Source: JBOGZI01 sp050697275 (GTDB lineage: Bacteria; Actinomycetota; Thermoleophilia; Solirubrobacterales; 70-9). Taken from it: a stretch of DNA of 8,347 bases. This document shows positions 1-5,003 of this stretch, piece after piece. The position numbers and the translations under genes were made by a program. The notes beneath the pieces were generated by a model. It was not told the origin of the DNA, searched no databases, and was given only the letters and a program-made list of their open reading frames with translations. Numbering within the stretch: the stretch's first letter is position 1; every line of letters begins with the position of its first letter. The stretch spans positions 1 through 8,347 of the forward strand of contig JBOGZI010000182.1 in NCBI GenBank assembly GCA_050697275.1, read 5' to 3'.

Positions 1-261
1 GCCTGGCTGCCCGGCCAGCAACGCTATCGGGAGGTGACAAGCTGCTCCGACACTACCGACTATCAGGCACGTCGCCTCGATTGCCGATACCGTCCCTCGG
101 AAGGAGCGTCCCCGGAACCCGTGCACACACTGAATGGCACCGCTGTGGCCGTCGGCCGGACGTTGATCGCTCTTCTGGAGAACGGACAACGGGGGGATGG
201 GACCGTCGCAATGCCCCCTGCGTTGCAGGAATTCGGTATCCCGGAGCGCATTCCCAAGTGA
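1..261 (+). CDS. serS: Seryl-tRNA synthetase, C-terminal end (5' part outside window)
   Basis: Reading from base 1 gives an open frame of 86 residues ending in TGA at 259-261. It begins AWLPGQQRYREVTSCSDTTD and continues with the QARRL, VHTLNGTAVAVGRT and LIALLEN blocks. These are the C-terminal catalytic-core signatures of class II seryl-tRNA synthetase: the TSCS...QARR strand, then class II motif 3, whose Arg (GRTL, bases 154-165) contacts ATP in the family. The enzyme charges tRNA-Ser with serine in the cytoplasm. The GTG at 34 is an internal Val codon; the true start lies upstream of the window. The stop shares its last A with the ATG of the response regulator, so the two genes are probably cotranscribed and translationally coupled. 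Two tRNA-Ser genes lie downstream at 1495-1583 and 4873-4962. The family call is firm; only the C-terminal part can be examined. Confidence 0.93.
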   Translation, partial: AWLPGQQRYREVTSCSDTTDYQARRLDCRYRPSEGASPEPVHTLNGTAVAVGRTLIALLENGQRGDGTVAMPPALQEFGIPERIPK

Positions 262-902
262 TGAACGCGGGCTCTGTCAAGCGGGTCGTGCTCTGCGACG
301 ACCACGAGATCGTCCGCGAGGCCATCAAGGCACGGCTCTCCGCCGTGGATGCGGTCGATATCGTCGGCGAGGCGGAGACGGGGGAGGAGGTCGTCAACAA
401 GGTCCGCCAGCTCCAACCCGACGTCTGCATCGTCGACGTCGAGCTGCCCGGCCAGGACGGGATCGAGGCGACCCGGGACATTCTCAAGGCGATGCCGGAG
501 ACCCGGGTGATCATCTTCACCGCCCATGCCCAGCCGGACCTGCTGACCCTGGCTCTGCGGGCGGGAGCCTCCGGCTACGTGCTCAAGTCCGCGCCCAGCG
601 AGGACATCGCACGGGCGATCGAGGTGGTCGCCGGCGGCGGGACCTTCGTCGGCACCGAGCTCGGCCAGGGGGCGGGCGAGGTCGAGAAGCTGCTCGAGCT
701 CACCCCGCGCGAGCGGGAGATCCTCGAGCTGCTCGCCGAGGGGCTGCGGGTCAAGCAGATCGCCGACCAGCTCTCGCTCAGCCCCGCCACCGTCCACACC
801 CACGTCCGCAACGCGATCGCGCGGATGGAGGTGGACACCCGCACCGAGGCGGTCGCTCTCGCCGTGCGCTTCTCCTACCTCGGAGCCGGCGGCAAGGTCT
901 GA
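261..902 (+). CDS. NarL/FixJ-family response regulator (REC + LuxR HTH)
   Basis: A 213-residue two-component response regulator. The receiver domain (about 7-123) has the acidic pair D13/D14, phospho-acceptor D59 in VDVELPGQDG, the switch T87 and the conserved K109. A short linker leads to a LuxR/GerE helix-turn-helix (about 147-205) with LTPREREIL and the recognition segment LSLSPATVHTHVRN. It should bind DNA as a dimer after phosphorylation. ATG 261 is chosen because the receiver motif begins at residue 8 and the ATG overlaps the serS stop (TGATG); the frame stays open upstream only across serS coding sequence. There is no good Shine-Dalgarno at usual spacing, which fits coupling to serS. 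A GTG codon directly before it (258) is a possible alternative start. No histidine kinase is present, so signal and targets are unknown. It converges on msrB with 9 bp between stops. Confidence 0.92.
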   Translation: MNAGSVKRVVLCDDHEIVREAIKARLSAVDAVDIVGEAETGEEVVNKVRQLQPDVCIVDVELPGQDGIEATRDILKAMPETRVIIFTAHAQPDLLTLALRAGASGYVLKSAPSEDIARAIEVVAGGGTFVGTELGQGAGEVEKLLELTPREREILELLAEGLRVKQIADQLSLSPATVHTHVRNAIARMEVDTRTEAVALAVRFSYLGAGGKV

Positions 903-911
903 CCCGCTGCG

Positions 912-1307
912 CTACTCGTCGTCGAAGCTCAGAGCGCAGCCGTTGATGCAGAACCGCTTGCCGGTGGTCTCGGCTGGGCCGTCGTCGAAGACGTGGCCGA
1001 GGTGGGCATCGCAGCGTGAGCAGAGCACCTCGGTGCGGCGCATCATGAAGCTGCTGTCCTCCTCGGTCTCGACCGCGTCGTCGTCCATCGGCTGGTCGAA
1101 GCTCGGCCAGCCGGTGCCGGAGTCGAACTTGGTCTCAGAGCTGAACACCGGCTGCCCGCAGGCGACGCACTTGTAGGTCCCCTCGGTCTTGTTGTCGTTC
1201 AGCTCGCTGGAGAACGGCGCCTCCGTTCCCTTCTCGCGGACGATCTCGTACTGCTCGGGCGTCAGCTCCTGGCGCCACTGGTCCTCGGTCTTCTTGATCT
1301 TCTCCAC
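912..1307 (-). CDS. msrB: Peptide methionine-(R)-S-oxide reductase MsrB
   Basis: A 131-residue single-domain MsrB, which reduces the R-epimer of methionine sulfoxide in proteins, usually with thioredoxin as electron donor. Visible hallmarks are the structural zinc site of two CxxC pairs (C47/C50 in CVAC, C96/C99 in CSRC), the GTGWPSF block (64-70), the HLGHVF block (102-107) and the catalytic Cys in RFCIN (C120). The usual resolving Cys of two-Cys MsrBs, in the GCGWPSF position, is Thr65 here. An additional Cys (C124) lies four residues after the catalytic one, where many family members read INSASL or similar. No signal peptide is seen, so it should be cytoplasmic. The start is GTG at 1305-1307, supported by a GGAGG at 1313-1317 five bases upstream and by alignment of KKTEDQWRQELTPEQY with typical MsrB N-termini. 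It is apparently monocistronic. Confidence 0.95.
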   Translation of the reverse strand: MEKIKKTEDQWRQELTPEQYEIVREKGTEAPFSSELNDNKTEGTYKCVACGQPVFSSETKFDSGTGWPSFDQPMDDDAVETEEDSSFMMRRTEVLCSRCDAHLGHVFDDGPAETTGKRFCINGCALSFDDE

Positions 1308-1494
1308 TGCAGCCTCCGTCCTCGGGTATGCACTCAGGGTAGTCGCTGCTCTAACCGCGGCCTAAGCCCCCCGATCAGATTCCTTCCGCGCCGAGCCCCG
1401 CTCCGGGGACCCGAGCAACGACTTCACCCCCTCCGACACGCTCGGCACGATCGATCTGACCGCGACGCTGCGGTAGCGGAAGAAGGGGAGGAAG
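1308..1494. other. Spacer between msrB and tRNA-Ser(UGA)
   Basis: 187 bp without a convincing gene. It must hold the msrB promoter (minus strand), but I see only weak candidate hexamers. It contains a short GC hairpin at 1396-1408 (CCCCG, 3-nt loop, CGGGG) that could mark the end of the tRNA transcript but has no T-tract. Just 3' of the tRNA there is a pyrimidine-rich stretch on the minus strand (about 1477-1494). Confidence 0.5.
1313..1317 (-). promoter_or_regulatory. Ribosome binding site of msrB
   Basis: GGAGG on the minus strand, five bases (ctgca) before the GTG at 1305-1307. It decides the GTG start, and it is the clearest Shine-Dalgarno in the window. Most other genes here lack one. 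Confidence 0.7.
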
Positions 1495-1583
1495 CGGAGG
1501 GGGAGGGATTCGAACCCCCGGACCGGGAAAGCCCGGTCAACGGCTTTCAAGGCCGCCGCATTCGACCGCTCTGCCACCCCTCC
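1495..1583 (-). tRNA. tRNA-Ser, anticodon UGA
   Basis: An 89-nt type II (long variable arm) tRNA on the minus strand. Acceptor GGAGGGG (1583-1577) pairs with CCCCTCC (1502-1496), with discriminator G at 1495. The T-arm is GGGGG / TTCGAAT / CCCTC with one G-T pair. The anticodon stem is five pairs closing a CTTGAAA loop, with TGA at bases 1549-1547. The variable arm is a GACCGGG/CCCGGTC-type stem, characteristic of serine tRNAs. CCA is not encoded and must be added post-transcriptionally. It reads UCN (mainly UCA) codons. It begins 17 bp after the stop of the deazaflavin reductase on the same strand, so it may be processed from that transcript. No separate promoter is evident in the gap. Confidence 0.95.
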
Positions 1584-1600
1584 GGGGTGTCTGGGAAAGG

Positions 1601-2062
1601 CTAGCTTTCGATCGGTGAGCAGACGACCACAGGGATGCGGCGCTCGCCGGCGCGTTCCTGGTACTTGGCGAAGCCGGGGTAGTAGTCGGTCGCCAGCTTC
1701 CAGAGCCGCTCTCGTTCCTCCCCCTCCGCCTCCCGCGCCCGGTAGCGGCCGCCGCCACCGCCGCTCCACAGCTCCACCTCCGGGTTCGCCCGCAGGTTGT
1801 GGTACCAGGCCGGGTGCCTGTTGCTGCCGCCGCGCGAGGCGATCAGGACGACGTCGTCTCCCGAGGTGAAGTAGGCGAGCGGCGTGGTGCGGCGCTCGCC
1901 GCTCTTCGCGCCGGTGTGGGTGACGAGCACGGTCGGCGCGTGCAGGGTGGTCTTCACGCGCCCTCGCGTCGCCCGCATCAGGATCGGATCGATCCGGTTG
2001 CCGATTTTGACCAGGAACCAGGTGAACGGGCGCTGCCGCGCGGTCCAGGACAGCGTCCGCAT
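1601..2062 (-). CDS. Deazaflavin (F420)-dependent nitroreductase/quinone reductase family protein
   Basis: A 153-residue split beta-barrel protein of the TIGR00026/Ddn type, a high-GC actinobacterial family. Known members use F420H2 to reduce quinones or nitro compounds. Family marks are an N-terminal helix with RPFTWFLVKIGNRIDP, the VLVTHTGAKSGERRTTPL block (about 45-62), LIASRGGSNRHPAWYHNLRANPEV (about 73-96; core SRGGSNRHPAWYHNL) and a C-terminal Y..RAGERRIPVVV. An unusual run of five Gly (101-105) sits in the strand usually carrying a shorter turn. ATG 2060-2062 is chosen because family proteins begin about here and AGGGG at 2069-2073 sits six bases upstream; the frame stays open to 2194, but that would overlap the divergent oxidase. 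The physiological substrate is unknown. tRNA-Ser(UGA) follows 17 bp downstream. Confidence 0.85.
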   Translation of the reverse strand: MRTLSWTARQRPFTWFLVKIGNRIDPILMRATRGRVKTTLHAPTVLVTHTGAKSGERRTTPLAYFTSGDDVVLIASRGGSNRHPAWYHNLRANPEVELWSGGGGGRYRAREAEGEERERLWKLATDYYPGFAKYQERAGERRIPVVVCSPIES

Positions 2063-2068
2063 CAGCGG

Positions 2069-2073
2069 CCCCT
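2069..2073 (-). promoter_or_regulatory. Ribosome binding site of the deazaflavin reductase
   Basis: AGGGG on the minus strand, six bases before the ATG at 2060-2062. It favours this start over the longer in-frame alternative at 2194. Confidence 0.5.
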
Positions 2074-2085
2074 GCTGCTGCGTCG

Positions 2086-2101
2086 GGTCGAACGGTCGAA
2101 C
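2086..2101. repeat. Tandem 8-bp direct repeat GGTCGAAC x2
   Basis: Two perfect, directly abutting copies of GGTCGAAC (2086-2093 and 2094-2101). They lie 24 bp upstream of the deazaflavin reductase start, inside the divergent spacer. A regulator binding site for the minus-strand gene is possible but not shown. Confidence 0.5.
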
Positions 2102-2132
2102 TCGGCCCACTGCTGAAAACCCCCTCTCTGGA

Positions 2133-2156
2133 AGCATCCTTGCCGGCCAGCATCCT
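2133..2156. repeat. Direct repeat AGCATCCT x2, 16-bp period
   Basis: AGCATCCT occurs at 2133-2140 and again at 2149-2156; both copies are followed by a TGCC/GCC. The pair straddles a GCCGGC and lies just upstream of, and partly over, the putative promoter of the oxidase gene at 2175. It is a candidate operator. Confidence 0.45.
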
Positions 2157-2166
2157 GCCATAGGCT
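2140..2166 (+). promoter_or_regulatory. Candidate promoter of the FAD oxidase, leaderless-type
   Basis: A TTGCCG (2140-2145) resembling a -35 is followed after 15 bp by TAGGCT (2161-2166), which fits the actinobacterial -10 pattern TANNNT. TAGGCT ends exactly 8 nt before ATG 2175. With no Shine-Dalgarno present, transcription would start at or next to the A of the ATG. The 15-bp spacer is shorter than usual. The same TAGGCT-N8-ATG arrangement precedes the PLP enzyme that converges on this gene. Confidence 0.4.
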
Positions 2167-2174
2167 CCCCCGCG

Positions 2175-3476
2175 ATGGCCAAGGAGTGGCGCAACTGGGC
2201 GGGCGATCAGCGCTGCCTCCCGGCCCGGGTGCAGCGGCCGGCGAGCCGGGGGGAGCTGGTCGAGGCGGTGAAGCGGGCGACCGAGGCGGGCCTGACGGTG
2301 CGCGCGGTGGGCGCCGGGCACTCGTTCACCGACGTCGCCTGCACCGGGGGGCTGATGCTCCAGTTCGACCGGCTCGACCGCGTGCTCGATGTCGACCGCG
2401 AGGCCGGGCTGGTCAAGGTCGAGGGCGGGATCGGCCTGCGCGCCCTGAACGAGACGATCTGGGGATACGGGCTGGCGCTCGAGAACCTGGGGGACATCGA
2501 CGCGCAGACGGTGGCCGGAGCCGTCTCCACCGCGACGCACGGCACCGGGAGCCGCTTCCGCAACCTCTCCGCGCTGATCGAGGGAATTGAGCTGGTGCTT
2601 CCCGACGGCACCCTGCTCGAGGTCTCGGCCTCAGAGCGGCTGGAGCTGCTGCCCGCGGTGCGGGTCGGGCTCGGCGCCCTCGGCGTGATCGCGACCATCA
2701 CCTTCCGGACCGTGCCGGCGTTCGTGATCCGCCGCGTCGACTCACCGCTGCCGCTGGCGGAGACCCTGGAACGGTTGGACGACTTGGCCGACGGCTCCGA
2801 CCACTTCGAGTTCTACGTCTTCCCCCACACGGAGGTCGCGCTGCTGCGCCAGAGCGAGCGAACCGACGAGGAGCCGAGCCCCCGCGGCAGGCTGCTCGAG
2901 TACGGGCAGGAGGTGGTGCTCGAGAACTGGGTGATCGGGACGATCGCGCGCCTCGGCCGCCGCTTCCCCTCCCGGACCCCCGAGTTCTCCCGCTTCGTCT
3001 CCTCGCGGATCGGCAAGAGCACCAAGGTGGACCGCAGCTACCGCGTCTACGCGAGCCAGCGGCGGGTTCGCTTCACCGAGATGGAGTATGCGATCCCGCG
3101 CCGCCATGCGGCCGAGGCGGTCCGCTCCGTGCTCGCCGCGGCGGAGCGGGCCGGTCCGCCCGTCGGCTTCCCGATCGAGGTCCGGTTCGTCGCCGGCGAC
3201 GACTCCTGGCTCAGCCCCAGCCACGATCGAGACAGCTGCTACATCGCCGTGCATCAGTTCGAGGGGATGGCCTGGGAGCCGTACTTCCGCTCGGTCGAGG
3301 CGATCATGGACGAGTTCGGCGGCCGGCCTCACTGGGGCAAGCGCCACTTCCAGACCGCCGCCACCCTGGCCGAGCGCTATCCGCATTGGAATGACTTCCG
3401 CGCCCTGCGGGCCCGCCTCGACCCCGGCGGCAGCTTCCGGAATGCCTACCTCGACCGGGTGCTCGGCCCGGTCTAG
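2175..3476 (+). CDS. FAD-linked lactone/alditol oxidase (D-arabinono-1,4-lactone oxidase family)
   Basis: A 433-residue flavoprotein of the vanillyl-alcohol-oxidase/aldonolactone-oxidase family, which oxidises sugar lactones or polyols. The FAD_binding_4 domain (about 15-180) contains VGAGHSF, where H49 is the expected covalent FAD attachment residue, and GDIDAQTVAGAVSTATHGTG (106-125), which cradles the cofactor. The ALO C-terminal domain has E335 and R337 in PIEVRFVAGDDSWLSP and HWGKRHF (386-392), whose Lys389 matches the catalytic lysine region of alditol oxidases. The length is typical. No signal peptide or membrane helix is seen. ATG 2175 is chosen because family proteins begin with this WRNWAG-type sequence and because of the TAGGCT box before it; the frame is open further upstream but runs antisense through the reductase gene. 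Substrate (gulono-, arabinono-lactone, xylitol) is not decidable by eye. Its stop shares CTAG with the convergent PLP gene. Confidence 0.88.
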   Translation: MAKEWRNWAGDQRCLPARVQRPASRGELVEAVKRATEAGLTVRAVGAGHSFTDVACTGGLMLQFDRLDRVLDVDREAGLVKVEGGIGLRALNETIWGYGLALENLGDIDAQTVAGAVSTATHGTGSRFRNLSALIEGIELVLPDGTLLEVSASERLELLPAVRVGLGALGVIATITFRTVPAFVIRRVDSPLPLAETLERLDDLADGSDHFEFYVFPHTEVALLRQSERTDEEPSPRGRLLEYGQEVVLENWVIGTIARLGRRFPSRTPEFSRFVSSRIGKSTKVDRSYRVYASQRRVRFTEMEYAIPRRHAAEAVRSVLAAAERAGPPVGFPIEVRFVAGDDSWLSPSHDRDSCYIAVHQFEGMAWEPYFRSVEAIMDEFGGRPHWGKRHFQTAATLAERYPHWNDFRALRARLDPGGSFRNAYLDRVLGPV

Positions 3477-4816
3477 AGGAAGGCCTTGCCCTCGCCCCGG
3501 TAGGTCGGGACCTCGTCGCGGATCGTCGAGCCCGTGATCAGGTAGAGCCGGTTGAAGCGCTCGCAGAGCTCCCCCGCCTTGACGTGCCGGAAGTAGACGC
3601 GGTCGCCGACCGAGAGCCGGTCCGCGGCCGCCCCCAGCAGCGGGGTCTGCACCTCACCGGTCCCCTCGAAGGCGTCCGGCCGGAGGCCCCCCGGGAGGTG
3701 GGGGACCGGCATGCGGTCCTTGGCGCCCACGCCCGAGGCGAGGTAGCCGCCGCCGAGCGCGGTCGCGACCTGGCGTCCGGGGCGGCGCACGATCGGCAGC
3801 GCGAACATCGCGGCGGGGCGGAGCGTGAAGGAGCGATAGTGATCGAAGAGCACGGGGGCGAAGAAGCCGGAGCCGGCGGCGACCTCGGTCACCGACCACC
3901 CCGACGCGGTCAGGGCGATCGAGCCGGTGCCGCCACCGTTGACGAACTCGAGCTCGGTCACCTCGGAGACGGCGGCGACGATCTCCCCCCGGCGCTCCGC
4001 GACGTCCTTGGCGGAGGCCGACTGCATGCCGCGCACCAGCAGGTTGGTGATCGCCTTGCGCGGGACGTTGTCGCCCACCCCGGCGATCTGCCCCTCGTAG
4101 GCCATCAGGCCGACCAGGGTCACCCGCTCGCGCCGCTCGATCTCGCGCGCCAGGGCGACCGCCTGCTCGGCGGTGCGGATCGGCGAGCGCTTCGGTCCGA
4201 CCTTGAGCAGCCCGCCGAGGGGCCACCAGGAGACGTCGATGTCCATCGCCACCCTGACCGGCGCGACGAACGAGGAGGCGGCTTCCTCGATCAGGTCGAG
4301 GTGCTCGGGGCAGTCCACCATCACCACCGGCGCCTCCTCGGGATGCGCGGCCGTGAGGCGGGCGAGCCGGGTGAGGCAGGGGGTGTCGGTGGTCGGGTAG
4401 GCGACGACCAGATCGCGCATGCCGTGCTCCCAAAGCCACAGCGCCTCCGGGAGGGTGAAGCAGAGGGCCCCCTGGAAGCCTCGGTCGAGGTCGAGCAGCC
4501 GCTCGAGCACCGGGCGGCAGCGGATCGACTTGCTCGCCACCCGGATCGGCTTGCCGGCGGATCGCCGCAGCATCTCGGCGGCGTTCGCCCAGACCGCGTC
4601 GAGATCGACGAAGGCGAACGGCGCCTGCGCCTCGGCGAAGACCGACTCGTAGCGCTCGTAGGCCTCGGTCGGCGTGGGGAGCGGCAGCGGGGTGGGCGTG
4701 TCGAGCTCGGCCGCGAGCGGGCGCGTCTCCTCCTCGGCCGCCGGCGGCGGGGACGCCTCGGCCGGCCCGGGCGCCTCCTCGGTGGTGGGCGGGTGGTTCT
4801 CTCGTGCGGCGGACAT
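3473..4816 (-). CDS. PLP-dependent amino-acid deaminase/aldolase (alanine-racemase fold, D-serine-deaminase-like)
   Basis: A 447-residue fold-III PLP enzyme related to D-threonine aldolase and D-serine dehydratase (COG3616-like). K96 in RVASKSIRC is the expected Schiff-base lysine. GGGTGS (294-299) is the phosphate-binding loop. FVDLDAVWANAA (69-80) opens the TIM barrel. In the C-terminal barrel, FRHVKAGELCERFN (H411, C418) is the probable divalent-metal site used by this group. Residues 1-50 are a Pro/Glu/Ala-rich, probably disordered extension before the conserved fold at about 53. ATG 4816 lacks a Shine-Dalgarno but is preceded at exactly 8 nt by TAGGCT. From memory, mycobacterial genomes also place such a protein near a gulonolactone-oxidase homologue (Rv1769/Rv1771 region), which would support functional pairing with the oxidase; this is unverified. 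The substrate, aldolase or deaminase, cannot be told apart here. Confidence 0.85.
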   Translation of the reverse strand: MSAARENHPPTTEEAPGPAEASPPPAAEEETRPLAAELDTPTPLPLPTPTEAYERYESVFAEAQAPFAFVDLDAVWANAAEMLRRSAGKPIRVASKSIRCRPVLERLLDLDRGFQGALCFTLPEALWLWEHGMRDLVVAYPTTDTPCLTRLARLTAAHPEEAPVVMVDCPEHLDLIEEAASSFVAPVRVAMDIDVSWWPLGGLLKVGPKRSPIRTAEQAVALAREIERRERVTLVGLMAYEGQIAGVGDNVPRKAITNLLVRGMQSASAKDVAERRGEIVAAVSEVTELEFVNGGGTGSIALTASGWSVTEVAAGSGFFAPVLFDHYRSFTLRPAAMFALPIVRRPGRQVATALGGGYLASGVGAKDRMPVPHLPGGLRPDAFEGTGEVQTPLLGAAADRLSVGDRVYFRHVKAGELCERFNRLYLITGSTIRDEVPTYRGEGKAFL

Positions 4817-4824
4817 CTCGATCC

Positions 4825-4834
4825 AGCCTACAAT
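4825..4834. promoter_or_regulatory. Overlapping divergent -10 elements (PLP enzyme / tRNA-Ser)
   Basis: On the plus strand TACAAT (4829-4834) matches the -10 consensus at five of six positions and would start transcription near 4841, towards tRNA-Ser(GCU). On the minus strand TAGGCT (4830-4825) sits 8 nt before the ATG of the PLP enzyme. The two hexamers share the TA at 4829-4830, so one polymerase would exclude the other. Neither has a convincing -35 box. Confidence 0.45.
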
Positions 4835-4842
4835 CGGGGCTC

Positions 4843-4866
4843 ACTGGTGGGCCGCGGCCCACCAGT
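4843..4866. repeat. Perfect 24-bp palindrome
   Basis: A perfect inverted repeat with half-site ACTGGTGGGCCG and no spacer. In RNA it folds as a 10-bp stem with a CGCG tetraloop. It lies 9 bp from the -10 pair and 6 bp before the 5' end of tRNA-Ser(GCU). On the minus strand it occupies the expected -35 region of the PLP enzyme. It could be a dimeric repressor site, a hairpin in the pre-tRNA leader, or both. Confidence 0.75.
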
Positions 4867-4872
4867 TCGCCC

Positions 4873-4962
4873 GGAGAGGTGGCCGAGCGGCTGAAGGCAC
4901 TCGCCTGCTAAGCGAGTAGGGGGCTGATAGCTCCCTCGAGGGTTCGAATCCCTCCCTCTCCG
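4873..4962 (+). tRNA. tRNA-Ser, anticodon GCU
   Basis: A 90-nt type II tRNA. Acceptor GGAGAGG (4873-4879) pairs with CCTCTCC (4955-4961), with discriminator G at 4962. The T-arm is GAGGG / TTCGAAT / CCCTC (4938-4954). The anticodon arm CTCGC-CTGCTAA-GCGAG carries GCT at 4907-4909. The long variable arm (about 4917-4937) is typical of serine tRNAs. CCA is not encoded. It decodes AGC/AGU serine codons. A TACAAT -10 and a 24-bp palindrome precede it, and the L,D-transpeptidase gene starts 28 bp downstream on the same strand, so a joint tRNA-mRNA transcript is likely. Confidence 0.96.
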
Positions 4963-4964
4963 CT

Positions 4965-5003
4965 GTGAAGGCGCACGTTCTGCCGCCGCCGTGAAGGTGC
5001 GCG
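4965..5003 (+). repeat. Imperfect repeat of the start-codon segment, 26-bp period
   Basis: GTGAAGGCGCACG (4965-4977) recurs as GTGAAGGTGCGCG (4991-5003), 11 of 13 bases identical. The second copy contains the GTG start of the L,D-transpeptidase; the first is followed in frame by a stop at 4989-4991. It may be a short tandem duplication or a chance echo. Confidence 0.4.

Noticed and set aside
1396..1408. GC hairpin as an intrinsic terminator for tRNA-Ser(UGA) or msrB
   Set aside because: The stem is only five pairs with no T-tract on either side; kept only as a note in the spacer entry.
1884..2174. Longer N-terminus for the FAD oxidase
   Set aside because: The additional 97 codons are antisense to the reductase and unlike the family; ATG 2175 begins the conserved sequence.
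2063..2194. Longer N-terminus for the deazaflavin reductase (start at 2194)
   Set aside because: The extra 44 residues do not resemble the family, would overlap the start of the divergent oxidase and would include its promoter region. ATG 2062 has a Shine-Dalgarno.
1362..2540. A 392-codon minus-strand open frame
   Set aside because: It runs through the tRNA-Ser(UGA) gene and antisense to the oxidase start, and it is out of frame with the recognisable deazaflavin reductase. Its Arg/Pro/Gly-rich translation is typical of GC-rich shadow frames.
3584..4894. Long plus-strand open frames opposite the PLP enzyme
   Set aside because: The translation is low-complexity (Gly, Arg, Asp, Leu) without motifs, whereas the minus frame has K96 and GGGTGS and full-length family similarity.
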